Assembly (NCBI GenBank): GCA_016278725.1
Contig: JADQBG010000008.1
Coordinates: 65,680 to 119,677, forward strand
Length of the DNA stretch: 53,998 nt
Direction of reading: 5' to 3'
Origin: Actinomycetota bacterium
GTDB taxonomy: Bacteria > Actinomycetota > Thermoleophilia > RBG-16-64-13
Shown: positions 1 to 9,247 of the stretch, piece after piece
Numbering within the stretch: position 1 is the first letter of the stretch
Layout of the letters: each line of letters starts with the position of its first letter
Made by a program: the position numbers and the translations under genes
Notes under the pieces: generated by a model
Told to the model about the DNA's origin: nothing
The model's database searches: none
Seen by the model: only the letters and a program-made list of their open reading frames with translations

Positions 1-172
1 CAAGCAGGTCGAGCAGAGTGAGACTGTCCTTTCCTCCGGAGACGCCGACGAGCACCCGGTCGCCGGGGCCGATCAACTCGAGGTCGCGCAGCGTTTTGCT
101 CACCCGGCGGTCGAGGTTGCGCAGCGCGCGCAGGTAGGGATGACTGAGTGGTTGGTGGATGGGGGGCTCCAT
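1..172 (-). CDS. TtcA-like PP-loop ATP pyrophosphatase (N-terminal part, cut by window edge)
   Basis: Only the first 57 codons are present. Reading leftward from the ATG at 172-170, the frame is open to the window edge and contains the PP-loop motif SGGKDS preceded by GPGDRVLVGV and followed by LTLLDLL. That is the ATP-binding signature of the TtcA/TilS group, which adenylate tRNA bases before thiolation or lysidine transfer. The spacing from the start (about 45 residues before SGGKDS, with an LRRL-type helix before it) fits TtcA (tRNA 2-thiocytidine synthesis) better than TilS. The CxxC cluster residues that would settle the choice lie outside the window. The gene is divergent from the helicase gene at 258. 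Confidence 0.75.
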   Translation of the reverse strand, partial: MEPPIHQPLSHPYLRALRNLDRRVSKTLRDLELIGPGDRVLVGVSGGKDSLTLLDLL

Positions 173-257
173 TTGAACTCCAGATGGTACACCCGACGAG
201 TGCCGGCCGCCCAGACGGGCGCGCACGTCCGATCGCGGTCGAGGGTACGATGAGGGC

Positions 258-3200
258 ATGGCTTGGGCCTTGGACAGTTTCTCTGCTCCCGTACGCGGTT
301 GGTTTGAGGCGACATTTGGCCAGCCCACGCCCCCGCAGGCGGGGGGTTGGCCGGCGATTCAGGGCGGCGAACACACCTTGATCCTGGCCCCCACGGGATC
401 GGGCAAGACGCTGGCCGCCTTCCTCTGGGGAATCGACCGCCTGGGGCGAGAGCTTGCGGCCCCCTCCGCCTCCGCGGCCACCCGGGGGTCGAAGGCGGGG
501 GCGGGAGGCGCCCCCGAGCCGGGTGTGCGCATCGTCTACCTCTCCCCGCTAAAAGCGCTCAACAACGATATCCACCGCAATCTGCGGGTGCCCCTCCGAG
601 GGATTCGCGACCACGCCGAAGAGCTCGGCCTCCCCTTTCCCGAACTGCGCGCGGCGGTCCGCTCCGGAGACACCCCGGCCCGGGAACGGCGGTCTCTGGC
701 CAACCGTCCACCCCACATCCTGGTGACCACGCCTGAGTCGCTTTATCTCCTGCTGAGCAGTCCCCGGGCCCGGGAGATGTTCCGCACGGTTCACACGGTG
801 ATCGTGGACGAGATTCACACGATGGCCGGGAGCAAGCGCGGCGTGCACCTGGCCCTCAGCCTGGAGAGGCTGGAACGCCTGGCCGCCGAGCCTGTTCAGC
901 GCATCGGGCTCTCGGCGACCATCCGCCCGCTCGAGGAGGTGGCCCGCTTTCTCGGCGGCTTCGGCGAGTCGCGACCCGGCCGGGAGCCAGCGGGCGGCTT
1001 CGGCGAGGAGCCACCTTCGCCGCCTCGCCCGGTCACCGTCGTGGACTCGGGCTACCGCAAGCCGCTCGAACTGCGGGTGGAGACCGTGCTCGAAGACTAC
1101 ATGCGCCCCCCCGGAGATTCCATCTGGCCGTTGATCATTCCGCGCCTGACCGAGCTCATCCGCCAACACCGAACCACGCTTATCTTCACCAACAACCGCC
1201 GCCTCGCGGAGCGGACCGCGGACCGGTTGAACGAGCAGTTCGCGGCCGAGGCCCGGGGGGCTGCCTCGGGTCTGATGGCAGACGGAGTGGCTTTGGGAAG
1301 CGGCATCGCGGCGGCGGGGCGCGGCCTGCACGAGAACCCGATACGGGCCCATCACGGTAGCATGTCCAAGGAGGTTCGCTTGCGGCTCGAGCGAGACCTC
1401 AAGGCCGGAGAGATGCGGGCGCTCGTCGGCACCTCTTCTCTCGAACTGGGCATCGACATCGGTTCGGTCGACCTGGTCGTGCAACTGCAGTCTCCCAAGG
1501 GGGTTTCGCAAGGATTGCAGCGTGTCGGCCGGTCGGGGCACCTGGTGGGACAGACCAGCAAGGGCCGCATTTTTCCGACCCACCGCGAGGATTTGGTGGA
1601 GGCCGCCGCGGTGGCGGGCGGGATGCTGGCCGGCGAGGTGGAGGAGGTGAGCACGCCCCAGAACGCGCTCGACGTCCTGGCTCAGCAGATCGTGGCCATG
1701 GTTTCGGTGGAGGAGTGGGATGCGGCAGAGCTTCTGGAGCTCGTCCGGCGGGCGTATCCCTACCATCAGCTGAGCGAGCGTGCCTTTCGCGGAGTGCTCG
1801 AGATGCTCTCGGGGCGCTATCCCAGCGAGGCCCACGGGGAACTCCGCCCCCGGCTCGCCTGGGACCGGGTCAACGACCGGCTGATCGCCCTTCCGGGATC
1901 GCGCATGCTGGCGTTGACCAACGGGGGGACCATCCCCGACACCGGCATGTTCGGAGCCTACCTGCCCGACCGCAAGACCAAGGTGGGGGAACTCGACGAG
2001 GAGTTCGTTTTCGAGACCAGGGTGGGGGACAGCTTCATGCTGGGCAGCCAGGTCTGGCGGGTGCTGGACATCACCGACGAGCGGGTGGTGGTCTCCGAGG
2101 CGCCGGGCGCCTTTGCCCGCATGCCCTTCTGGCACGGGGACCTGCCCTGGCGTCAGCCGGCCCTGGGCCGCCGGCTGGGGGCCTTTCGGCGGGAGGTGGG
2201 GGAGCGGCTGGAGCAGGCGGGAGAGCAGCTCGAACTCGAGGACCTGCGTGAGGTGCGCCGTCACTGGGAGGCCCCGGCGGTGCTGGAGGTGGTCGAGTGG
2301 CTCGGGCAGGAGCACGCACTGGACGTGAATTCCGCCCGCCACCTGCTGCAGTATCTGGCCGGACAGGTGGAACGGGGCGCGCTCGCCACCGACCGCCGGC
2401 TCGTGGTCGAGTTCTTCGAGGACGCGGTGGGTGATCCCCGCATGGTGCTGCATTCTCCCTTCGGCGGGCGGGTGAACGGGGCTTGGTCGGTGGTCCTGCG
2501 GGATGCTCTGCGGGAGCGGACCGGGGTCGAGGTCGAGGCCCAGGCGGGCGACGACGGGATTCTGCTGCGCTTCCCCGAGGCGGAAGGCTCCTTCCCGGAC
2601 GACCTGGTCACTTCGATCGGTCCGGAGGAGGCCCGTCAACGCTTGTTGGCCGACCTGGCGAATTCACCCGTATTCGGGGCCCGCTTCCGGCAGAACGCGG
2701 CACGGGCTTTGCTGCTGCCGGCCTCACGGGGCCGGCGCACTCCCTTCTGGCTTCAGCGGCTGCGCGCCAAAGACCTGCTGCAGGCGGTCAAAGGCTTTTC
2801 CGATTTCCCAATCGTGGCCGAGACCTACCGGGACGTGCTCGAGGACGTCATGGATCTGCCGGCGCTCGAACAGGTGCTGGGCGAAGTGCGGAGCGGCGAC
2901 ATCGAGGTGCGGATCGTTCACTCGCCGACGCCCTCCCCGGTGGCCGCGAGCCTGATCTGGAATTTCACCAATCAGTATCTCTACGAGTGGGATGCACCCA
3001 AGGCCGAAGGCCGCCTGGGACGGCTGCAGGTCAGCCGCGAACTGCTGGGGGACCTGCTCCGGGGCGTGGATCTCGGCGACCTGCTCCAACCGGAGGCGGT
3101 CGGCGAGGTGGAGGCCTCGCTCCAGCGCACGGCGCCGGGAGCACGGGCGCGCACGGCGGAGGAACTGCTCCTGGTGCTCGAGGAGTTGGGGGACCTTTCG

Positions 3201-5057
3201 CGGGCGGAACTCGCCGAGAGATCGGAAGTCGATCCGGGAGAGTGGCTCGAGCGGCTAAAAGCCCAGGGCCGCGTCGCTCAGGTGGAACCACCCGCGTCCG
3301 AGGACGACTCTGAACCACGCTGGGTGCCCGTTGAGTATCTGGACGACTATCGCCGCCTGGCCGCCGACGAGTGCGAGGTGGACGAGGAGAATCTGCGGCG
3401 GCTGGTCGGGCGATTCATCCGGCGGCACGGAGTGCTCGAGGCGCGCGAGCCGGCGGCACGTTACGGCCTGCCCGTGGACCGGGTGGGCGCAGAACTCGAA
3501 CGGCTCGTGGACGAACGCCTGATGGTCAGGGGGCGCTTCCGCGGGCGCGCCCAGGCCGGTGACCAAGCCGTCGAGTACGTCGAGGTGGGCAACTTCGAGC
3601 GCATGCACCGCCGTTCCCTGGCGCGGCTTCGCCGGCAGGTCCGCGCCGTGCCGCTGACCACGTATGCCGATTTCCTCACCGCCCACCAGCATCTCGTTCC
3701 CGCCGCCCCCGGACCCGCGGGCCTGCGCGAGGTGGTGGGACAGCTGCGCGGCTTCTTCCTGCCGATGAGCGTCTGGGAGCGGGACGTGCTGCCCTCCCGG
3801 ATACCCGGCTACCGGCCCGCCCTGCTGGACGACCTGAGCCGCCAGGGGGAAGTCGTCTGGGTGGCCGAGGGGGGACAGGATCTCACGCGCGGCGCGGTGG
3901 CCTTCTTCTTCAGGGGGGAGGCGCGGGCCTTCGTCGGCCTTACTCCGGAGATCGCCGCCTTCAGCGAGAATGCCCGGCGGGTGCATGAACTGCTCGCCGG
4001 AGAGGGCGCGCTCTTCTTGGCCGACATCGCGGCGGCCTTGGGCCTCTCGCCCGCCGTCGCGGAAGCGAGCCTTGCCGAACTCGCCGCCGCAGGTATGAGC
4101 ACGAACGATAGTCTTGAGGTGCTTCGCCGCTTGTCCGCGCCCGCGGGCCCCCCTTCGCGCCGAGGCGGCAGGCTGTCCGGTCAGAGGAGCACCCTGGAGG
4201 AGGATCTGCGGCGGCTGCGTTCCGAGCACCGGCCGGGGGAAACCCCGGGGGCGCGGCATTCGCGTGGCTTCGGCCCTCATTCCCGGCGCACCCGGATGGG
4301 CGCCCGGCCCAGCCGGGCCGCCCTTCGCTCCGCCTCTCGCCGGGTTCGGGAAAGGCTCGGCCAGACGGAGCCCGTCGAGGAGCAAATTCGTCACCTGCAC
4401 GAGGGCCGCTGGACGCTCGTCCATCGATTGCCGGTGCTGGGACCGGAGCTCGAGCCTGACGAACGCGCCCGCCGTCAGGCTCGGCAGCTGCTCGAGCGCT
4501 GGGCGGTGGTCACCCGGCGCGCTCACGAGAGAGAGAAAGGAGCCTGGGACTTCTACTCGTCCGATCGCACCTTGGAACGCATGGAGATGCGCGGCGAGGT
4601 GCGCCGGGGGTACTTCGTCGCCGGCCTTCCCGGGGTCCAGCATGCCCTGCCCGACACGGTCGAGGCGCTGCGGTCCTTCGAGGAAGACCCCGCGCGTTTC
4701 GTGGTCATGAACGCCCTCGACCCCGCTCTGCTGAAACTTGCCGCCGAGACCGCGGAGCAGGGCCGGTTGACCTTCAGCCGGGTCCCGTCCACCTGGGTGG
4801 TGCAGCAGCGGGGTCTGCCTCTCTTGGTCGCGGCGGACAGCGGCGCCCGTATCGAGGTGCGCAGGGAGGCACCGGTGGAGTTGGTCGAGGAGGGCTTCGC
4901 AGCGCTGATCGATTACCTGGGCCCGCGGCTTTGGCGAATCTCGGTGGAGCTTTGGAATGGTGGCCCTCCGCCCAAGGAGGCCCGGGAGCTGCTGGCCCGC
5001 CACGGCTTTCACCGCGGCCCCCGAGCCTGGGTGTGGGAGGCTCCGCCGAGCTCGTGA
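258..5057 (+). CDS. lhr: Lhr-type DEAD/DEAH-box helicase
   Basis: A 1599-residue superfamily 2 helicase of the Lhr (large helicase-related) family, which unwinds nucleic acid 3'-to-5' and is linked to DNA repair. Visible motifs are Walker A APTGSGKT (residues about 44-51), DEIH (about 184-187), SAT (about 219) and motif VI QRVGRSGH (about 420-427). The length matches full-length Lhr (core plus a long C-terminal domain) rather than the roughly 900-residue Lhr-Core proteins. The segment between motif III and the next core block holds a low-complexity insertion with a repeated GGFGE stretch (bases 953-967 and 999-1013). The C-terminal part keeps a TNDSL-type block and a GRWTLVHR-like block typical of the family. 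The ATG at 258 sits just before the conserved N-terminal W/GxP region. Convergent with the DUF47 gene. Confidence 0.93.
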   Translation: MAWALDSFSAPVRGWFEATFGQPTPPQAGGWPAIQGGEHTLILAPTGSGKTLAAFLWGIDRLGRELAAPSASAATRGSKAGAGGAPEPGVRIVYLSPLKALNNDIHRNLRVPLRGIRDHAEELGLPFPELRAAVRSGDTPARERRSLANRPPHILVTTPESLYLLLSSPRAREMFRTVHTVIVDEIHTMAGSKRGVHLALSLERLERLAAEPVQRIGLSATIRPLEEVARFLGGFGESRPGREPAGGFGEEPPSPPRPVTVVDSGYRKPLELRVETVLEDYMRPPGDSIWPLIIPRLTELIRQHRTTLIFTNNRRLAERTADRLNEQFAAEARGAASGLMADGVALGSGIAAAGRGLHENPIRAHHGSMSKEVRLRLERDLKAGEMRALVGTSSLELGIDIGSVDLVVQLQSPKGVSQGLQRVGRSGHLVGQTSKGRIFPTHREDLVEAAAVAGGMLAGEVEEVSTPQNALDVLAQQIVAMVSVEEWDAAELLELVRRAYPYHQLSERAFRGVLEMLSGRYPSEAHGELRPRLAWDRVNDRLIALPGSRMLALTNGGTIPDTGMFGAYLPDRKTKVGELDEEFVFETRVGDSFMLGSQVWRVLDITDERVVVSEAPGAFARMPFWHGDLPWRQPALGRRLGAFRREVGERLEQAGEQLELEDLREVRRHWEAPAVLEVVEWLGQEHALDVNSARHLLQYLAGQVERGALATDRRLVVEFFEDAVGDPRMVLHSPFGGRVNGAWSVVLRDALRERTGVEVEAQAGDDGILLRFPEAEGSFPDDLVTSIGPEEARQRLLADLANSPVFGARFRQNAARALLLPASRGRRTPFWLQRLRAKDLLQAVKGFSDFPIVAETYRDVLEDVMDLPALEQVLGEVRSGDIEVRIVHSPTPSPVAASLIWNFTNQYLYEWDAPKAEGRLGRLQVSRELLGDLLRGVDLGDLLQPEAVGEVEASLQRTAPGARARTAEELLLVLEELGDLSRAELAERSEVDPGEWLERLKAQGRVAQVEPPASEDDSEPRWVPVEYLDDYRRLAADECEVDEENLRRLVGRFIRRHGVLEAREPAARYGLPVDRVGAELERLVDERLMVRGRFRGRAQAGDQAVEYVEVGNFERMHRRSLARLRRQVRAVPLTTYADFLTAHQHLVPAAPGPAGLREVVGQLRGFFLPMSVWERDVLPSRIPGYRPALLDDLSRQGEVVWVAEGGQDLTRGAVAFFFRGEARAFVGLTPEIAAFSENARRVHELLAGEGALFLADIAAALGLSPAVAEASLAELAAAGMSTNDSLEVLRRLSAPAGPPSRRGGRLSGQRSTLEEDLRRLRSEHRPGETPGARHSRGFGPHSRRTRMGARPSRAALRSASRRVRERLGQTEPVEEQIRHLHEGRWTLVHRLPVLGPELEPDERARRQARQLLERWAVVTRRAHEREKGAWDFYSSDRTLERMEMRGEVRRGYFVAGLPGVQHALPDTVEALRSFEEDPARFVVMNALDPALLKLAAETAEQGRLTFSRVPSTWVVQQRGLPLLVAADSGARIEVRREAPVELVEEGFAALIDYLGPRLWRISVELWNGGPPPKEARELLARHGFHRGPRAWVWEAPPSS

Positions 5058-5105
5058 AGTCGCGCCGCGCCCGCGGGCAGGGCCGTCCCCGTCAGGCGAT
5101 TCCGG

Positions 5106-5819
5106 CTACTCCAGGTACTCGAGCGACATGTGGCGGATGAGCTCCGCGTTTTCGGCGGCGCGGTCGGCGACCGACTCCAGACGGTCGATGATCGACTTCA
5201 GTTGGTGGAAGGTCTTGAAGTCGGTATCCCACTCGAACATGAACGTGTAGATGTCGGCGTAGAGCTTGTCCGCCTTGCTCTCGATGGCGTCCACCTCACC
5301 CGCCACCTCGATGGCCTTGCGGAAGCTCTCGTCCAGGGCGCGGATCGCGTCCCGCAGGCGCTCGACGGCCTCCACGCAGACTCCGGCCATGCGCAGGAGC
5401 TTCTCGTTGACTTCCTCGGGGAGAGTGAAGGGCCGCATGGCCATGCGGTCGGCGGCGCCAACCGCGTAGTTGGCGATGATGTCGAGCGAGGTTACCAGGC
5501 GGGCCAGGTCGCCCCGGCCGATGTGAAAGGCCCCGGAAACGGAGAGGCGGTCCGAGATTTCCTGCTTGCGGTCGTCGGCCTGGTCCTCGAGCCGCTCCAT
5601 CTCCTCCACCTTGCGGTTCATCGATTGGTAGTCGTCGGCCACGTAGCTTTCGACCACGTCTTCCAACGCCTTGACGATGACCACCACGAAGTCGCTGAAG
5701 TCGAAGATACGCTCCAGGATCTGTTCCTGCCGTTCATCGGCCATCGCATCTATCGCGCTGTCCAGACCGGTGGGGCCCCCCAGGCTCTTGCGGAGCCTAT
5801 CTAGCCGAGACTTGTCCAT
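5106..5819 (-). CDS. DUF47 (PhoU-like) phosphate transport regulator
   Basis: A 237-residue all-helical DUF47 protein, the PhoU-related partner of PiT phosphate permeases. No membrane segment is visible; the sequence is rich in heptad-like charged helices and ends with the RHMSLEYLE tail. It lies 24 nt downstream of the PiT gene on the same strand, the standard pit operon order for this family. The ATG at 5819 is preceded by a good AAAGGAG Shine-Dalgarno at 6 nt. The likely role is controlling or assisting low-affinity phosphate or metal-phosphate uptake; this comes from the family and the context. Confidence 0.92.
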   Translation of the reverse strand: MDKSRLDRLRKSLGGPTGLDSAIDAMADERQEQILERIFDFSDFVVVIVKALEDVVESYVADDYQSMNRKVEEMERLEDQADDRKQEISDRLSVSGAFHIGRGDLARLVTSLDIIANYAVGAADRMAMRPFTLPEEVNEKLLRMAGVCVEAVERLRDAIRALDESFRKAIEVAGEVDAIESKADKLYADIYTFMFEWDTDFKTFHQLKSIIDRLESVADRAAENAELIRHMSLEYLE

Positions 5820-5843
5820 GTCGCGCTCCTTTCGATACGGGTA

Positions 5844-6866
5844 CTAGAGGAAGAGGTCGAGAACCTGGTAGAAGAGGTACGCGGCAATCGCGCAAAAAGG
5901 CAACGTAATCACCCAGGCAAGCATGATCGCACGGAAGACCTTCCAGCTGACCGACGACAGCCCGGTGGCGAGGCCGGTCCCAGTCACCGAGGAGGTGACC
6001 ACGTGGGTGGTGGAAACGGGCAGGCCGAACACCGAGGCCAGCTGAATGATGATCGCCCCGCCGGATTCCGCGCTGAAGCCGTTGATGGGGTGTAGGTGCG
6101 TGATGCGCTCCCCCATGGTGCGGATCAGCCTGAAGGAGCGCACGGAGAGGTAGGTGCCGAAGGCCATGGCGGACGCCGCCGCGAGGATCACCCAGAGGGG
6201 AAAGCCGAACTCGTCGACGTAAGCGCTGACGCTCAAATCTTCTTTGGCGGCCAGAAAGATGACGATGATACCCATCACCTTGGTCGCATCGTTCGATCCG
6301 TGGCTGAAAGAGACCCAACTGGAGGAGAGAATCTGCATGTGCTTGTAGAAGCTGTCGGCCCGCCGCAGGTCCATTTTGACCAGATGAAAGAATGCTCGAG
6401 CACCTTTCATGAGAATGAAACCGGCCAGGATCCCGAGGAAAGGCGACACCAGCAGGGAGGCCATCACCAAGGCCACCTTGTCCATGTTGATGCCGTCGAG
6501 CCCCAGCCCGGCGAAGCCGGCCCCCAAGAGACCGCCGACCAGTGCGTGGGAAGAGCTCACCGGGAGTGCCCAGATCCAGGTGAGCGTGTCCCAGAGCAGC
6601 GCGCCCAGCATGGCGGCGATGACCAGGTGCGCCGTCGCCTGCGACGCCTCGATTACTCCTCCAATGGTCTGGGCCACCGCGACCCCGATGACCAGCGGTC
6701 CGATGAAGTTGAAGAAGGCGGAGATGCCGATCGCGACCTTAGGGGGGAGCGCGCCGGTGTAGATCACGGTCGAGACCGCGTTCGCGCCGTCGTGGAAGCC
6801 GTTCATCATGTCGAACAGGAGCGCCACGGCGACGACCGCTACCAATAGAAGGACATCTGTATCCAA
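5844..6866 (-). CDS. pit: PiT-family inorganic phosphate transporter
   Basis: A membrane protein of about 340 residues carrying both PiT signatures: FHDGANAVST near the N terminus and SHGSNDATKVMG in the second half, each an inverted-repeat ND/GAN motif of the phosphate site. About ten hydrophobic segments are visible. It should import phosphate with H+ or Na+. I place the start at TTG 6866, which has GGGAGG 6 nt upstream and puts the first transmembrane helix directly after MDTDV. A longer frame opens at TTG 6926, but its AAGGAG is only 2 nt from the codon and the extra 20 residues do not look like family sequence. First gene of a two-gene operon with DUF47. Confidence 0.9.
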   Translation of the reverse strand: MDTDVLLLVAVVAVALLFDMMNGFHDGANAVSTVIYTGALPPKVAIGISAFFNFIGPLVIGVAVAQTIGGVIEASQATAHLVIAAMLGALLWDTLTWIWALPVSSSHALVGGLLGAGFAGLGLDGINMDKVALVMASLLVSPFLGILAGFILMKGARAFFHLVKMDLRRADSFYKHMQILSSSWVSFSHGSNDATKVMGIIVIFLAAKEDLSVSAYVDEFGFPLWVILAAASAMAFGTYLSVRSFRLIRTMGERITHLHPINGFSAESGGAIIIQLASVFGLPVSTTHVVTSSVTGTGLATGLSSVSWKVFRAIMLAWVITLPFCAIAAYLFYQVLDLFL

Positions 6867-7025
6867 GCGCACCCTCCCGGATCGATAAGCGGGTAGATCG
6901 TAGTCCATCAGAAGCCGGATAGACAAATCTCCTTCGGGCGGCGAGCTTGAGCCGGGATCCCGGTTGGTAAACTATGAAAAGTGAGGGGGGCGACTGCCCC
7001 TTCGGGTGAACTGTGAGGCACTCTG

Positions 7026-8141
7026 CTGGAGCACCTGGAAGATTCTGATCTGGACGCGGCACTGGCGCGCTACGGCTGGGACGAGGAAACCCGTTCCGCC
7101 TGGGAAGAGTTGGCCGAGCCGGAAGCCCGCGTGGGCCGCGTGGTTGCCGAGTACGCCGGCGCTTTTGTGGTTTGGGGAGAACACGGCGAGAGCGAGGCCC
7201 GGATTGCCGGCCGCCTGCGGCACGACACCCGCGCGGAACGAGGCGAGCAGCCCGCGGTTGGTGATTGGGTGGCCTTCACTCCGGCGGGAAGCGGCGCGGG
7301 CGAGAGCGACGGCCTTGGCCTGATCCACCGCGTTCTCCCGCGCAAGACCAAGCTCTCCCGGCGCGCGGCGGGCCAGCAGGCGATCGAGCAGGTGATCGCG
7401 GCCAATCTCGACACCGTGTTCGTGGTCACCTCGCTGGGTCAGGACGAATTCAATCCGCGCCGGCTGGAGCGCTACCTGGCAGCAGTTTGGCAAGGCGGCG
7501 CCCGGCCGGTCCTGGTGTTGACAAAGACCGACCTGGCCGATGACCTCGAAGGGGCCAGACGAAGCATCGAACATCTGACGGGCCGCATCCCCGTTCACGG
7601 CGTCAGCGCGCTCAGCGGCGATGGTCTCGAAGAGCTCGACCGTTACCTGCGGCCGGGAGAAACCCTGGCCCTGGTCGGCTCCTCGGGCGTGGGAAAGTCG
7701 ACCCTGGTCAATCACTGGCTCGGCCAGGATACCCAAGACGTGAGCGCGGTCCGGGCGGACGGCAAGGGAAGACACACCACGAGCCACCGGCAGATTTTCG
7801 TTCTGCCCTCCGGGGCCCTGGTCATCGACACCCCGGGAATGCGCGAACTCGGCCTTTGGGCGGAGGACGAGGGGCTGGAGGAGTCCTACGGAGACGTGGA
7901 AGAACTGGCGGCCCTCTGTCGCTTTCGTGACTGCCGGCACGAGTCTGAGCCGGGTTGCGCAGTGAAAGCCGCAGTCGAATCGGGGAAACTTTCCCCGGCC
8001 AGGCTCGAAGGTTATATGCGGCTAAAAGTCGAACTCGCGCAACTGTCGGCGCGGCGGGACGAGCAGGCCCGCCGCGAGCAACGCGGGCGGGAACGCCGGC
8101 TGAGCCGCGACATCAAGCGCGCACCCAAGCGCCGCCGCTGA
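7026..8141 (+). CDS. rsgA: Ribosome small subunit-dependent GTPase A (RsgA/YjeQ)
   Basis: A circularly permuted GTPase that matures the 30S subunit. The motifs appear in the permuted order: G4 TKTD, then G1 GSSGVGKST, then G3 DTPGM. A C-terminal zinc site is visible as CRFRDCRHESEPGC. An OB-fold precedes the GTPase domain. The N-terminal family block LARYGWDEE lies upstream of the first ATG/GTG/TTG codon in frame (TTG 7110). A TGA at 7014 closes the frame upstream, leaving only CTG codons at 7023 and 7026 near the GTGAGG at 7013-7018. I therefore propose a CTG start (7026, or 7023); 7110 is the conservative alternative and would remove part of the conserved N terminus. Function is secure, the start is not. 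Confidence 0.9.
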   Translation: MEHLEDSDLDAALARYGWDEETRSAWEELAEPEARVGRVVAEYAGAFVVWGEHGESEARIAGRLRHDTRAERGEQPAVGDWVAFTPAGSGAGESDGLGLIHRVLPRKTKLSRRAAGQQAIEQVIAANLDTVFVVTSLGQDEFNPRRLERYLAAVWQGGARPVLVLTKTDLADDLEGARRSIEHLTGRIPVHGVSALSGDGLEELDRYLRPGETLALVGSSGVGKSTLVNHWLGQDTQDVSAVRADGKGRHTTSHRQIFVLPSGALVIDTPGMRELGLWAEDEGLEESYGDVEELAALCRFRDCRHESEPGCAVKAAVESGKLSPARLEGYMRLKVELAQLSARRDEQARREQRGRERRLSRDIKRAPKRRR

Positions 8142-8230
8142 GCCAGTCAACCTGACCACCCGGCCAGGTAGCGGACTCCCGCCCTGGCCGAGCCACGCCT
8201 CCATGTTTCCCGGTATCCTCAGAGAGACCG

Positions 8231-9247
8231 ATGAGCCAACAGCAGGAGAATCTCGTGTCGAGTTCAGCCTCTTCGGCGGATGCCGGAACTATCCCCAGCG
8301 TCTCCGTGCGCAACCTGGCCAAGTCCTTCGGGCCGGTGCGCGCGGTGCAGGACGTCTCGTTCGACGTCTACCCAGGAGAGATCTTTGGTTTGCTGGGCCC
8401 CAACGGCTCGGGCAAGACGACCACCATCCGCATGATGCTGGACATCTTCGAGCCGGACAAAGGCACGGTGCAGGTGCTGGGCGGCTCTCTGGACCAGGCG
8501 CGCAAAGACCGCATCGGATACCTGCCCGAGGACCGCGGCCTCTACAAAGATCAGAAACTGGACACGGTACTGACCTATCTGGGACGGCTAAAAGGACTCG
8601 ATGAGCCCACGGTCGCCGAGCGGCTCGAGAGTTGGCTGCGGCGCCTGGATCTCTGGGAGCACCGCGAGAAGAAGGTGCAGGAGCTCTCCAAGGGCATGCA
8701 GCAGAAAGCCCAGGTGATCGCGACGCTGCTTCACGATCCCGACCTGATCGTGGTCGACGAGCCCTTCTCCGGACTGGATCCGGTGAATACCCGCATCATT
8801 AAAGAGGTCTTCGACGAGCAGCGCGCCGCGGGCAAGAGCATCATCATGTCCACCCACCAGATGTACCAGGTGGAGGCGCTTTGCAGCCGCATCGCTCTGA
8901 TCAACCAGGGCGAGGTCGTGCTCTACGGCGAGGTCGACGAGATTCGCCGCCGCTTCGCCGGCAACGCCGTCGTGGTGGAGGGCGAAGGCAACTTCGAGGG
9001 TCTCGGGGGCGTGGTGGACGCCCGGCAGACCAACGGAGCCTGGCACCTGGCTCTGTCCGCCGATGCCGACCCGCACGACCTGCTGAGGACGCTGGCCTCC
9101 CGCGAGGGAGTGCGCCTCGACCGCTTCGAGTTGGCGGAGGCCTCCCTGGACGACATCTTCGTCAGCGTGGTGCAGGAAGGCGACCGCGCCTTTGCCGGCG
9201 CAGGCGGGAGCCTCGAGCCTTCGGCCACGGAGAACCGGCGTGCGTAG
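8231..9247 (+). CDS. ABC transporter ATP-binding protein (NatA-like)
   Basis: A 338-residue ABC ATPase with Walker A GPNGSGKT (residues 56-63), signature LSKGMQQK, Walker B LIVVDEPF and H-loop STHQ. A C-terminal domain of about 100 residues follows, of the DUF4162 type found in exporters such as NatA. It is the first gene of a three-gene operon with two ABC-2 permeases; its stop overlaps the next start by 8 nt (GTGCGTAG). The exporter substrate cannot be read from the sequence; Na+ (NatAB) or drug/peptide export are the family options. About 20 poorly conserved residues precede the ABC core, so a start slightly downstream is possible. Confidence 0.92.
   Translation: MSQQQENLVSSSASSADAGTIPSVSVRNLAKSFGPVRAVQDVSFDVYPGEIFGLLGPNGSGKTTTIRMMLDIFEPDKGTVQVLGGSLDQARKDRIGYLPEDRGLYKDQKLDTVLTYLGRLKGLDEPTVAERLESWLRRLDLWEHREKKVQELSKGMQQKAQVIATLLHDPDLIVVDEPFSGLDPVNTRIIKEVFDEQRAAGKSIIMSTHQMYQVEALCSRIALINQGEVVLYGEVDEIRRRFAGNAVVVEGEGNFEGLGGVVDARQTNGAWHLALSADADPHDLLRTLASREGVRLDRFELAEASLDDIFVSVVQEGDRAFAGAGGSLEPSATENRRA

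Noticed and set aside
549-2639. 696-codon open frame on the minus strand
   Set aside because: Lies antisense inside the Lhr gene; no domain, no ribosome site, composition typical of GC-rich shadow frames.
3255-5012. 585-codon open frame on the minus strand
   Set aside because: Also antisense to the Lhr gene and repetitive in Gly/Arg/His/Pro.
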